A stretch of DNA of 49,382 nt, taken from assembly GCA_001769385.1 (NCBI GenBank), contig MEPB01000078.1, positions 1-49,382 on the forward strand, written 5' to 3'. The position numbers and the translations under genes were made by a program. This stretch comes from Bacteroidetes bacterium RIFCSPLOWO2_12_FULL_35_15 (GTDB lineage: Bacteria; Bacteroidota; Bacteroidia; 2-12-FULL-35-15). Below are positions 14,790 to 23,643 of this stretch, one piece after another. Position 1 is the stretch's first letter; each line of letters starts with the position of its first letter. The notes under the pieces were generated by a model. It saw only the letters and a program-made list of their open reading frames with translations, was not told the DNA's origin and ran no database searches.

Positions 14790-16775
14790 ATGAAAAATTA
14801 TATTAATTATGTTGCGGCAACTTTAGCAATTGCAACATTAACACAATGTAAGCCCAAAAGCGCGAGCCAGGTCGTTACCGGTGACGCTGCTGCCAAAGTA
14901 TATGTTGCTCCGGGTAAATTTGACGAAATTTACAATTTTGTTTCCGGTGGTTTTAGCGGACAACTAGCTGTATATGGTTTACCATCTGCAAGATTACTAA
15001 AAGTTATTCCTGTGTTTTCTCAAAATCCTGAAAATGGTTGGGGTTACAGTGAAGAAACAAAACCAATGTTGAATACTTCTCATGGATTTATTCCATGGGA
15101 CGATTTGCACCATGTTGCATTATCTCAAACAGAAGGTATTGATGATGGACGTTGGGTTTTTGTGAATGGTAACAATACACCGCGTGTTGCCCGTATCGAT
15201 CTTAAAACATTCCGTACAGCTGAGATCATTGAATTACCAAACAGTTCAGGAAATCACTCTTCACCTTTCTTAACTGAAAATTCTGAGTACGTAATTGCAG
15301 GAACTCGTTTTAGTACTCCTTTGGATGGAAACAATGATGTACCTATTTCTTCGTACAAAGAAAATTTCAAAGGCACGATCAGTTTCATTAAAATTGATCC
15401 AACATCAGGAAACATGAGTGTTGCCTTCCAGGTAGTGATGCCTCCTTTCAACTTCGATTTAAGCAGAGCAGGTAAAGGTCCTTCTCATGGATGGTTCTTC
15501 TTCTCTTGTTATAATACAGAGCAAGCAAATACATTGCTTGAAGTAAATGCCAGTCAACGTGATAAAGATTTTGTTATCGCGATGAATTGGAAAAAAATTG
15601 AAGAATATGCAAAAGCAAATAAAGGAAAAGTAACCACTTCAAAATATGCTCACAATGTGTACAGCGATGAAACACATTCTGCTACAAGCACCATTTCTGA
15701 AGGTATCGTTCAATTTGATGCCAGTGAATTAAAAGACATGATCTATTTAATACCATGTCCTAAATCTCCTCATGGTTGCGATACGGATCCAACCGGTGAA
15801 TACATTGTTGCCGGTGGAAAATTAGCTGCCACTATTCCTGTTTTCTCTTTTTCAAAAATGTTAAAAGCAATTGAAGGAAAAGAATTTGATGGTGAATTTG
15901 CAGGACTTCCTGTTATTAAATATGAATCAGCACTTTATGGGGAAGTTCCAAAACCAGGTTTAGGACCTCTTCATACAGAGTTTGACGACAAAGGAAACGC
16001 TTATACATCCATGTTCGTTTCTTCCGAAGTTGTTAAATGGAACATCAAAGATCTAAAAGTAATTGACCGTAAACCTACTTTCTATTCATTAGGCCATTTA
16101 ATGGTTGTTGGTGGTGGAACGAAACATCCATACGGAAAATATCTGGTAGCATATAATAAAATTACCAAAGACCGTTATTTACCAACAGGTCCTGAATTAG
16201 CACAGTCTGCCCAATTATTTGACATCACCGGTGAAAAAATGGAAATGTTATATGATTATCCAACAATTGGTGAGCCGCATTATGCTCAAGCGATAGAAGC
16301 CTCAAAGATAAAAGATAAGCAAATTCGATTCTTCAAAATAGAAGATAACAAGCATCAATTTGCAACCAAAGGTGAAAAAGAAGCAAAAGTGGTACGTACC
16401 GGTAACCGTGTTGATGTTTATGCAACATGTATTCGTTCACACTTTGCACCTGATAATATTGAAGGTATTCAAATGGGAGATGAAGTATATGTTCATGTAA
16501 CTAACCTGGAACAAGACTGGGACGTACCACATGGTTTCGCGATCAAAGGTGCAGCTAATGCAGAATTACTGGTTATGCCGGGCGAAACTTGTACCTACAA
16601 ATGGAATCCTGACCGTGTTGGTGTTACTGTATTCTATTGTACCGATTTCTGTTCTGCATTACACCAGGAAATGTCTGGTTATATAAGGGTTTCTCCAAAA
16701 GGATCTTCTGTACCACTTAAATGGGGCTTAGGTGATTTCTCATCTGATGCTCCTGTTACACCTGAGAAAAAATAA
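14790..16775 (+). CDS. nosZ: Nitrous-oxide reductase, Sec-dependent (clade II) type
   Basis: A periplasmic copper enzyme of 661 residues reducing N2O to N2. The N-terminus is a short hydrophobic Sec-type signal (ATLAIATLTQC) without twin arginines, as in clade II NosZ; the Cys20 lipobox is atypical because Gln precedes it. The seven-bladed propeller carries His-rich motifs of the CuZ site (DDLHHVALSQTEG, GPLHTEFDDKGNAYTSMF, GHLMVVGGGTKHPYGKY, GEPHYAQ). The C-terminal cupredoxin domain holds the complete CuA set: His581, Cys617, Cys621, His625 and Met628 (FYCTDFCSALHQEM). All expected ligands seem present, so it should be active. A hairpin terminator follows directly. Confidence 0.98.
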   Translation: MKNYINYVAATLAIATLTQCKPKSASQVVTGDAAAKVYVAPGKFDEIYNFVSGGFSGQLAVYGLPSARLLKVIPVFSQNPENGWGYSEETKPMLNTSHGFIPWDDLHHVALSQTEGIDDGRWVFVNGNNTPRVARIDLKTFRTAEIIELPNSSGNHSSPFLTENSEYVIAGTRFSTPLDGNNDVPISSYKENFKGTISFIKIDPTSGNMSVAFQVVMPPFNFDLSRAGKGPSHGWFFFSCYNTEQANTLLEVNASQRDKDFVIAMNWKKIEEYAKANKGKVTTSKYAHNVYSDETHSATSTISEGIVQFDASELKDMIYLIPCPKSPHGCDTDPTGEYIVAGGKLAATIPVFSFSKMLKAIEGKEFDGEFAGLPVIKYESALYGEVPKPGLGPLHTEFDDKGNAYTSMFVSSEVVKWNIKDLKVIDRKPTFYSLGHLMVVGGGTKHPYGKYLVAYNKITKDRYLPTGPELAQSAQLFDITGEKMEMLYDYPTIGEPHYAQAIEASKIKDKQIRFFKIEDNKHQFATKGEKEAKVVRTGNRVDVYATCIRSHFAPDNIEGIQMGDEVYVHVTNLEQDWDVPHGFAIKGAANAELLVMPGETCTYKWNPDRVGVTVFYCTDFCSALHQEMSGYIRVSPKGSSVPLKWGLGDFSSDAPVTPEKK

Positions 16776-16791
16776 TTTTAAATAGAGAATT

Positions 16792-16825
16792 AAAATAGCG
16801 GGAATTTATTTTCCCGCTATTTTTA
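16792..16825 (+). terminator. Terminator or attenuator after nosZ
   Basis: A perfect 13-bp stem (AAAATAGCGGGAA with TTCCCGCTATTTT) around a 6-base loop ends in a T-run, 17 bp after the nosZ stop and 16 bp before the next gene. It probably lowers transcription of the assembly genes relative to nosZ or protects the nosZ mRNA end. Confidence 0.85.
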
Positions 16826-16840
16826 AAAAATAATATTGAA

Positions 16841-17440
16841 ATGAAAAAAATAAGGCCCGTCTTCAGATGGCTTGTATTGTTTGCAACATTGCTTCTTGTT
16901 ACAGTTTATTATTTGCCAATCTGGAGTATTCAACTTTGGGCTCCCCAGTATCCAGAAGGTCTTGAAATGTTAATCTGGATAAATAACTTATCTGGAAACG
17001 TTGATGTAATAAATGATTTGAACCATTATATAGGAATGGGTAAAATAAATGTAGATATGTTTCCTGAATTCGGATACATGGTATATATTTTAGGTTTTGT
17101 CATTTTCTTTGGTATTACCACATTTTTTGTAAATAAAAGATTCATGCTTTACCTCTATTCCAGTTTGTTAATTATTGCGGCAGTTGCTGCACTTATAGAT
17201 TTTTATCAATGGGAATATATTTATGGTCATACGTTAGACCCACGGGCTGCCATTATTATAGAAGGCCAATCCTACCAACCCCCATTACTAGGATATAAAG
17301 TACTTCTCAACTTTACCGCTTTATCAATGCCAAGTTATGGCGGATGGATACTGTTTGGCTCAGGTTTCACACTGGTATTCGCAAGCATTTTAGAACTATT
17401 TAAAGCCCGAAAAGAAAGAAAAAAGGAACATCATGGTTAA
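16841..17440 (+). CDS. Nos-cluster integral membrane protein (NosB-like position)
   Basis: A 199-residue membrane protein with about five hydrophobic segments: residues 9-30, 78-98, 102-122, and two near 145-190. Between the first two is a polar stretch containing NHYIGMGKINVDMFPE, with His and Met that could bind metal. It sits directly after nosZ and overlaps nosL by 8 bases. In clade II clusters a small membrane protein called NosB often follows nosZ; I cannot confirm homology by eye, so no symbol is given. A part in electron transfer or copper handling is a guess from context. Confidence 0.75.
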   Translation: MKKIRPVFRWLVLFATLLLVTVYYLPIWSIQLWAPQYPEGLEMLIWINNLSGNVDVINDLNHYIGMGKINVDMFPEFGYMVYILGFVIFFGITTFFVNKRFMLYLYSSLLIIAAVAALIDFYQWEYIYGHTLDPRAAIIIEGQSYQPPLLGYKVLLNFTALSMPSYGGWILFGSGFTLVFASILELFKARKERKKEHHG

Positions 17441-17909
17441 GATTTTTTTTGAAACTAAAAAAGAAAAAAAGTACTCATTAAATTTTTTCTTTATCCTTCT
17501 GCTTATTGTTACGGTCTCAGCTTGTAAATCGGGCCCGGAAAATCTGGAATACGGAAAGGACAGCTGCGCTTTTTGCAAAATGCAACTGATGGATACAAAG
17601 TATGGAGCGGAATTAATTACAGAAAAAGGAAAAGTATATAAATTTGATGATACCGGCTGTCTGCTCGATTTTGAAAAACAAAATCTTGGTTCACAAAAAG
17701 TTGCGCAGGAACTAGTTGTTGATTATTCTAATCCAGGAAAACTGATTACCGCTTTAACTTCTTTTCATATTAAATGTGCAGGAGCAAAAAGTCCAATGGG
17801 CAGTGATATTACCTCCTTTGAAAAAGAAGAAAATATGAATAAGTACATTCAACAATTACAAGGTGAAAAAATAACGTGGAGTGAGATTAAAACTAGTTTC
17901 AACAAATGA
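17433..17909 (+). CDS. nosL: NosL copper-chaperone lipoprotein
   Basis: A 158-residue lipoprotein; the signal ends VSAC with lipidated Cys31. The NosL signature is DSCAFCKMQLMDTKYGAEL (Cys45, Cys48, Met50) followed by KVYKFDDTGCLL. NosL binds Cu(I) and delivers it to NosDFY for CuZ assembly. The start overlaps the preceding gene by 8 bases (ATGGTTAA) and the stop overlaps nosD by 4 (ATGA), so translation is coupled across all three. The length is ordinary. Confidence 0.95.
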   Translation: MVKIFFETKKEKKYSLNFFFILLLIVTVSACKSGPENLEYGKDSCAFCKMQLMDTKYGAELITEKGKVYKFDDTGCLLDFEKQNLGSQKVAQELVVDYSNPGKLITALTSFHIKCAGAKSPMGSDITSFEKEENMNKYIQQLQGEKITWSEIKTSFNK

Positions 17910-19141
17910 TCTTATTAAAAAGTAAAATATTTTTTTTAGTACTTCTACTGCCCTGCTTTGTTGTTGCAGAAACTATTCATGTTGGAACAAGCTATAAATA
18001 CAAAACAATAAAATCTGCAATTTCTCACTCTAAAAATAACGACACACTATTAATTCATAAAGGATATTATCAGGAAGGAACTATTCTTATTGAAAAACCG
18101 CTCACCATCATCGGGCAAAATTATCCAATACTTGATGGCTTACACAAAATTGAAATCATCTCTATAAAATCAGATAACGTAACTATATCAGGCCTGAAAT
18201 TAATCAACTCAGGAAAAAGTGATGTTTATGATCTGGCCGCCATACGAGTATATAAAAATAAAAATATTAAAATTTCAGATAATGAATTGGAAAATAATTT
18301 TTTCGGAATTTTCCTTACTAAATCTGATCATTGTACAATAACCAATAATCGACTTTCATCAACAGAAGAAAAACAAAACGATTCCGGTAACGGTATTCAC
18401 CTTTTATATTGCAGCAATATACTCATTGAAAATAATCATATTGCAGGTCACAGGGATGGCATTTATTTCGAATTTGTAACCGAATCAATTATTCAAAAAA
18501 ATATAAGCGAAGGCAACATAAGATATGGACTCCATTTCATGTTTTCGAGCGATGATGTTTATCAGGAAAACACATTTCGTAATAATGGTGCCGGAGTAGC
18601 AGTAATGTTTAGCTTTAAAGTAAAAATGATCAACAATCGTTATGAACACAATTGGGGTGCATCTTCTTACGGTTTATTATTAAAAGAAATTCGCGATGGC
18701 GAAATTACAGGAAACACATTTGAAAAAAATACTACCGGAATTTCAATGGAAGGCACAACCAGAATAACGGTTAGTCAAAACGACTTTATACAGAATGGCT
18801 GGGGAATACGAATTTGCGGAGGTTGTGATCAGGGAATTATAACAAAAAATAATTTGATCGGAAACTCATTTGATGTTTCAACAAGCGGCTCAACACTTTC
18901 AAATGATTTTACCGGAAATTATTGGGATAAATATATGGGATACGACCTGAACAAGGATGGCTTCGGTGATACCCCATTTTTTCCGGTGAATTTATCATCA
19001 ATTATTTTGGAACGTATTCCGGCTTCCTTATTATTTCTTCACAGTTTTGTGCTTGATCTGATTGATCAGTCAGAAAAACTATTGCCCCAACTTATTCCTC
19101 AAAATATTGTGGACAAAAAACCGATACTTAAAAAAATTTAA
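17906..19141 (+). CDS. nosD: NosD periplasmic copper-site assembly protein
   Basis: A 411-residue exported right-handed beta-helix protein. The signal peptide is residues 1-21 (cleavage near VVAE). Parallel beta-helix repeats follow (ISDNELENNFFGIFL, ITNNRLSSTEEKQNDSGNGIHLL, ITGNTFEKNTTGISM), ending in NDFTGNYWDKYMGYDLNKDGFGDTP in separate motif segments, diagnostic for NosD. NosD docks on the NosFY transporter and hands copper to NosZ. It overlaps nosL by ATGA and is one base upstream of nosF. The last 35 residues are a charged tail. Confidence 0.95.
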   Translation: MILLKSKIFFLVLLLPCFVVAETIHVGTSYKYKTIKSAISHSKNNDTLLIHKGYYQEGTILIEKPLTIIGQNYPILDGLHKIEIISIKSDNVTISGLKLINSGKSDVYDLAAIRVYKNKNIKISDNELENNFFGIFLTKSDHCTITNNRLSSTEEKQNDSGNGIHLLYCSNILIENNHIAGHRDGIYFEFVTESIIQKNISEGNIRYGLHFMFSSDDVYQENTFRNNGAGVAVMFSFKVKMINNRYEHNWGASSYGLLLKEIRDGEITGNTFEKNTTGISMEGTTRITVSQNDFIQNGWGIRICGGCDQGIITKNNLIGNSFDVSTSGSTLSNDFTGNYWDKYMGYDLNKDGFGDTPFFPVNLSSIILERIPASLLFLHSFVLDLIDQSEKLLPQLIPQNIVDKKPILKKI

Positions 19142-19142
19142 A

Positions 19143-19859
19143 ATGATATCCGTACATAATTTACATAAAAGTTTTGGCAAACTAAAAGTATTGGATAATG
19201 TCAGTATTAATTTAGAACCCGGAAATGTTGTGGCACTCATTGGACCAAACGGTTCAGGTAAAACTACTTTTATCCGCTCTATATTAGGAATGGTAAAACC
19301 AGAACAAGGAAGTATTCTTTACGATGGGGAAGAAATTCTAAATGCCTGGAAATATCGTAAAAATATTGGTTATATGCCCCAGTTAGCAAAATTCCCGGAA
19401 CGTATTCAGATCAAAGAATTATTGGACATGATGAAGGACATCAGAAACAATAATAATACGGATCATATTGATGAAGAACTAATTGAATTATTTGATCTGA
19501 AAAAAATATATCACAAAAGAACAGGAACCCTTTCCGGAGGAACAAAACAAAAAGTGAGTGCCGCTTTAACTTTTTTATTCAATCCAAAAGTACTTATACT
19601 GGATGAACCAACCACCGGACTTGATCCTGTTTCAGCGGAAATACTTAAGAATAAAATCACAAAGGAACAGGCAAAAGGAAAACTTGTTCTGATCACTTCA
19701 CATATCTTAAGTGATATCGAAGAAGTGGCTTCACATGTAATGTATCTTCATGAAGGGAAATTAGAATTTGTAAAAAGTATTGAGCAACTAAAAATGGAAA
19801 CTAAGGAAATCAGCCTAAATAAAGCCATTGTTAAGATCATGCAACAAAAAAATAAATAG
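19143..19859 (+). CDS. nosF: NosF ABC-transporter ATPase
   Basis: The cytosolic ATPase of the NosDFY complex, 238 residues. Walker A is GPNGSGKTT (34-42); the signature is LSGGTKQKVSAA, Walker B VLILDEPTTGLDP, and the switch His is in LITSHILSD. The start at 19143 lies one base after the nosD stop and gives a canonical N-terminus (MISVHNLHKSFG). An ATG 81 bases upstream is in frame but lies inside nosD. Together with NosY it powers the step that matures the CuZ site. Confidence 0.96.
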   Translation: MISVHNLHKSFGKLKVLDNVSINLEPGNVVALIGPNGSGKTTFIRSILGMVKPEQGSILYDGEEILNAWKYRKNIGYMPQLAKFPERIQIKELLDMMKDIRNNNNTDHIDEELIELFDLKKIYHKRTGTLSGGTKQKVSAALTFLFNPKVLILDEPTTGLDPVSAEILKNKITKEQAKGKLVLITSHILSDIEEVASHVMYLHEGKLEFVKSIEQLKMETKEISLNKAIVKIMQQKNK

Positions 19860-19867
19860 AAAACAGA

Positions 19868-20635
19868 ATGAGACGAATACTTAAATACGTAATGTTTGAT
19901 ATCCTGCGAAATCGGTTTGTGATCGGATATTGCTTATTCATTATGCTTATTACTTTTGGACTATTGAGCCTTGAGGAAGGAAGTTCAAAATCTACGCTCA
20001 GTTTATTAAATATTGTACTGCTCGTTGTACCGCTTATTAGTATAGTATTTGCAACGATACATTTTTATAATTCTTACGAATTTATGGAGCTGTTGCTGTC
20101 CCAACCTGTACGAAGATCAACCATACTTTATAGCGAATATTTTGGTGTAAGCTGTTCCCTGTCTGTCGCATTTGCAATAGGAATGGGTGTTCCATTGATA
20201 TTTTTAAATCAAGGATTAGTTTCTATTTATTTATTATTAAGTGGTATTGTTCTCACTTTTGTTTTCGTATCAATTGCACTGCTTGGTGCTGTAAATTCAA
20301 AAGATAAAGCCCGTGGAATAGGAACTTCCTTATTGCTTTGGTTTTTCTTTACAGCAATCTATGATGGTTTAGTATTACTGATCCTGTTTAGTTTTAGCGA
20401 CTACCCAATTGAAAAATATTTATTAGCCTTTATATCCTTAAACCCAATAGATTTAGCACGAGTAGCCATTTTACTCCAAATGGATACAGCTGTTTTAATG
20501 GGATATACCGGTGCCGTATTCAGTGAGTTTTTTAATAGTTGGGAAGGATTATTATTTTCTTCCGGTCTATTATTATTATGGGCGATCCTTCCTATGTTGC
20601 TAACAGTAAGGATCTTTAAACGAAAAGATTTATGA
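19868..20635 (+). CDS. nosY: NosY ABC-2-type permease
   Basis: The membrane half of NosDFY, 255 residues with six predicted TM helices. The ABC-2 hallmark FATIHFYNSYEFMELLLSQPVRR is at about 60-82, followed by LYSEYFG. A later stretch, SLNPIDLARVAILL, is also characteristic of NosY. It follows nosF by 8 bp and overlaps the next membrane gene by 4 bases (ATGA), so that gene is cotranslated with the assembly machinery. Confidence 0.93.
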   Translation: MRRILKYVMFDILRNRFVIGYCLFIMLITFGLLSLEEGSSKSTLSLLNIVLLVVPLISIVFATIHFYNSYEFMELLLSQPVRRSTILYSEYFGVSCSLSVAFAIGMGVPLIFLNQGLVSIYLLLSGIVLTFVFVSIALLGAVNSKDKARGIGTSLLLWFFFTAIYDGLVLLILFSFSDYPIEKYLLAFISLNPIDLARVAILLQMDTAVLMGYTGAVFSEFFNSWEGLLFSSGLLLLWAILPMLLTVRIFKRKDL

Positions 20636-21933
20636 TAAAAATAAATAGTACCTGGATAAGAATTGCTTTACTTAATTTTCTTATTGTAGCTGTTTTAGGA
20701 ACATTTTTGAGATTTGCTTTTATCAAGGAGTTATTTTTCCTCGACTATTTGCATTTCCAAACTGCTCATTGGCACTTAGCAATATTTGGATGGGTTTATC
20801 AGGCGATGTTTGTATTCATAATAGGCGCCTTCCTTACACCTGAACAACAAGCACAAAAAAAGTATCGTGTATTGTTTTGGATGAATCAGATTTTAATAAT
20901 CATCGTATTTATAACTTTAATAACCAAAGGGACGAGTTTTGTTTCTGTTTATGAAGATATCTTTTTTCTTTTTCTTACAGGCTTTTTTGTTTTTTCACTA
21001 CTCAAAGATTTAAGAGCTTCTGGTGTTTCAAAAAATTTGCTTTCTGTTGAATTATTAAAAGTGGCACTTTTCTTTCTTTTAATTTCATTTATAGGAATAA
21101 TTTCCATCCTTCCGATCGAATATTTTTTTAGTGCAAAACGAAGTGTTTTATATTATTTAAGCAGTCAATTTTTCTTGCACTTTCAATACAATGGTTGGTT
21201 CATTTTTGGAATTCTATCCTTATTTTTTAGAATGATTGAAAATTATGGAATAGAGATCAATACCCATAAATTCAGGCTATTTAAATGGATGACTTTTTCT
21301 GCTGTACTAATAACTTATTTTCTTAATATTTACTGGGGCTATCCAGGTTATTTAGTATTTCTATGGATAGCATCAGTAGCAGGAGGAGGAATACAGTTTT
21401 TTGCTTTATTATTTATAAGAAAAGATATCTCTAAAATTTTTGGACAATTAAAACCGCATTTAAATCCGATTACAATTATTTTATTTAAAATTTCATACAT
21501 TTCATTTATTATTAAACTGATCTTGCAAGTAATTATATTTTATCCCCCACTTGCGAATATTGCATTAACAATCAGAAATTACACAATTGCTTATTTCCAT
21601 CTGGTATTTCTCTGTATAGCAAGCGTTTTTCTTATTGCATGGAAGATCCAGTACAAACAGTTTAGTGTAATAGAAAAAAAATCCAACATCGGAATATATG
21701 TTTTCAGCATATCTCTTTTATTACTAGAGTTTGTGCTTTTTTTGCAGGGAACACTTTTATGGATGGGAATGGGCTTTTTTCCATTCTATTATGAACTAAT
21801 CTTTTTAATCACATTAGCACTACCGATTGGCATAATATTAATCATTTTTCAGAATAAGAATCTTTCTTATTTTGGCGTTTCAAAGGATAATTTAATTAAA
21901 CAAAACACAAAACATGTTAACCAACACTTGTAA
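20632..21933 (+). CDS. Polytopic membrane protein with oxidase-like histidines, nos-coupled, function unknown
   Basis: I do not recognise this 433-residue protein with certainty. It has about twelve TM helices. Histidines are rare and fall in or beside helices: His41, His46 and His48 in HFQTAHWHLAIFGWVYQ, His183 in FFLHFQYNGWFIFG, and His323 in YFHLVFLCIASVF. The first motif resembles the HxH-x5-GW pattern of haem-copper oxidase/NorB subunit I and related proteins, but the later HH pair of the binuclear centre is not seen, so it may bind haem without reducing oxygen or NO. It overlaps nosY by 4 bases and the Rrf2 gene by 20, placing it firmly in the nos operon. NnrS-like is another possibility. 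Confidence 0.7.
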   Translation: MIKINSTWIRIALLNFLIVAVLGTFLRFAFIKELFFLDYLHFQTAHWHLAIFGWVYQAMFVFIIGAFLTPEQQAQKKYRVLFWMNQILIIIVFITLITKGTSFVSVYEDIFFLFLTGFFVFSLLKDLRASGVSKNLLSVELLKVALFFLLISFIGIISILPIEYFFSAKRSVLYYLSSQFFLHFQYNGWFIFGILSLFFRMIENYGIEINTHKFRLFKWMTFSAVLITYFLNIYWGYPGYLVFLWIASVAGGGIQFFALLFIRKDISKIFGQLKPHLNPITIILFKISYISFIIKLILQVIIFYPPLANIALTIRNYTIAYFHLVFLCIASVFLIAWKIQYKQFSVIEKKSNIGIYVFSISLLLLEFVLFLQGTLLWMGMGFFPFYYELIFLITLALPIGIILIIFQNKNLSYFGVSKDNLIKQNTKHVNQHL

Positions 21934-22345
21934 AACCGCAATTAAGGCTGTAGTTTATCTCGCATCAAAACATAAGGATGATGAGAAAATTGCGATTAAA
22001 GAAATTTCCGAACACATTGATGGTAGTATTCATACCATAGGAAAAGTATTGCAAATTCTTGTACGACAAGGAGTAATAAACAGTGTAAAAGGGCCATCCG
22101 GTGGATTTTTTTTAAATGAAAGGCAATTAAGTCAGCCTATTATAAGGGTTATTGAATCTGTTGATGGATTACAGGTTTTTGATCAATGTGGTTTAGGTTT
22201 AGCAAATTGCTCCGGAGATCATCCTTGTCCGATACATAAACAATACGGAAAACCAAGAGATATGATAAAAAAAATATTTACAGATACTAAAATTTCGGAT
22301 CTATGTAATCCGTTAAATAAAGGAATTACTTTTTTAGTGAAATAA
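21914..22345 (+). CDS. Rrf2-family Fe-S regulator, NsrR-like
   Basis: A 143-residue winged-helix regulator. The HTH is residues 25-70 (IAIKEISEHIDGSIHTIGKVLQILVRQGVINSVKGPSGGF). Three cysteines, Cys92, Cys99 and Cys105 (QCGLGLANCSGDHPCPIH), have the spacing of the Fe-S ligands in NsrR, the NO-sensing repressor. Its place as the last gene of the nos operon, overlapping the previous gene by 20 bases, suggests feedback control of nitrous-oxide respiration by NO. NsrR rather than IscR or RsrR is inferred from context. Confidence 0.85.
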   Translation: MLTNTCKTAIKAVVYLASKHKDDEKIAIKEISEHIDGSIHTIGKVLQILVRQGVINSVKGPSGGFFLNERQLSQPIIRVIESVDGLQVFDQCGLGLANCSGDHPCPIHKQYGKPRDMIKKIFTDTKISDLCNPLNKGITFLVK

Positions 22346-22444
22346 GAATAATAGTATTAAACTATTTTTGGAGCAGGGGTTCCGCTCTCTGAAAAACAGC
22401 TACAGCAAAATTACGGGACATTTTGATTTGAATTAAAATTTTAC

Positions 22445-22475
22445 AAAACGAGGATAAATTATCCTCGTTTTTGTT
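22445..22475 (+). terminator. Terminator of the nos operon
   Basis: A perfect 11-bp stem (AAAACGAGGAT / ATCCTCGTTTT) with a 5-base loop and a following T-run, about 100 bp after the Rrf2 stop. Confidence 0.88.
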
Positions 22476-22496
22476 TTATCTTTTTCTGTTAAAAAA

Positions 22497-22527
22497 AATC
22501 CCCTCAAGCTGTTTTTTTGAGAGGATT
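22497..22527 (-). terminator. Terminator of the universal stress protein gene
   Basis: On the minus strand AATCCTCTCAA pairs with TTGAGGGGATT (10 of 11, the other pair being a mismatch) and runs into eight Ts. It lies about 62 bp past the usp stop, back to back with the nos terminator. Confidence 0.8.
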
Positions 22528-22589
22528 CAAAGACGCTGTTTAAATTTTATAAAAAAATCTAATCACGGTATTTTTAACAATTCTGTTAC

Positions 22590-23471
22590 TTAATACGGAT
22601 GTATCCAAGGATTATTACTAACAACAGGCTGAATACTCATTACCGGTATTTTTGAGTGATTAACAATTTGTTGAGCATAGGTTCCCATAAAACGTCCGGT
22701 TATATTTTCATCCTGATCAGTCATAATTACAATCAGATCAGCATTTACAGAATTTGAATAATCAAGTGTCATTTTTGCCTGATTATTTCCATTTAAAGTT
22801 TTTCGGGTACTTTCCAAACCACATTTTTTTATATACTCTTCAATCTGATCTAATTTTATGTCAAACTTTTTAAGATCCGATTCATCTGTTGAATCAGCTA
22901 ATCCAACAATATGAATTTTTGAAACAAAATGTTTTGCTAAAACTATCGCATGATTTACTTTTTGACGGGAATGAGTAGAATCATCTATTGGTAATAGAAT
23001 ATTCTTATAACCAACTCGTTCAGTATTGGCTTGAACTGACAATACCGGACAATCAGAAAGTGTTACCACTTTAAATGTATTACTTCCAATAAAAAACTCC
23101 GCAACACCTGAAATACCATGTGTTCCCATCACAACCAAATCAATTTTATGTTCTTCTGTAATAGTTAGGATTTCATTAAAAATGTTTCCATCAGTAGTGA
23201 TACATGTTGATTTTATACCATATTTTGAACGAATGGTCTCCGCTAATTCTTCTAATTTCTTTTCCAATATATTTTTAAAATCTTCCGGTGGAGTAATACG
23301 AATTTCAGGTTGAATGATGCTGAACTGTTCCCATATCCTTTCCACAACATGCAAAAGCACAAGATCCGCCTTAAATAATTGAGCTGTAAAAGCGGCATGC
23401 TCAATGGCAAGCATAGATGTTTCTGAAAAATCAATTGGTATTAAAATTTTTTGAATCTGGAATGGTTTCAT
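22590..23471 (-). CDS. Tandem-domain universal stress protein
   Basis: A cytosolic protein of 293 residues with two UspA domains. The first (about 5-148) has ILIPIDFSETSMLAIEHA and the ATP-binding motif MGTHGISGVAEFFIGS (G-x-x-G-x9-G-S). The second (about 155-282) begins NILLPIDDSTHSRQKVNHA and has a degenerate loop, IMTDQDENITGRFMGTYAQ, so probably only the first binds nucleotide. Such proteins are often induced under oxygen limitation; proximity to the nos operon is suggestive only. It is divergent from the phosphorylase gene. Confidence 0.92.
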   Translation of the reverse strand: MKPFQIQKILIPIDFSETSMLAIEHAAFTAQLFKADLVLLHVVERIWEQFSIIQPEIRITPPEDFKNILEKKLEELAETIRSKYGIKSTCITTDGNIFNEILTITEEHKIDLVVMGTHGISGVAEFFIGSNTFKVVTLSDCPVLSVQANTERVGYKNILLPIDDSTHSRQKVNHAIVLAKHFVSKIHIVGLADSTDESDLKKFDIKLDQIEEYIKKCGLESTRKTLNGNNQAKMTLDYSNSVNADLIVIMTDQDENITGRFMGTYAQQIVNHSKIPVMSIQPVVSNNPWIHPY

Positions 23472-23643
23472 ATTTCTATCTATTGGGTTTTAATTAATAT
23501 GTAATTAGAAAAGTATTTTATCTTTTTTTATTGGCTGATTGAATCATTTTTTTTGAATACTTTTGTTTCAATATACGCAAATTTAAGCTATTTATTTACT
23601 ATGACAAATTTAAAAAAACATCCTTTAAATAGACAAAAATAAT

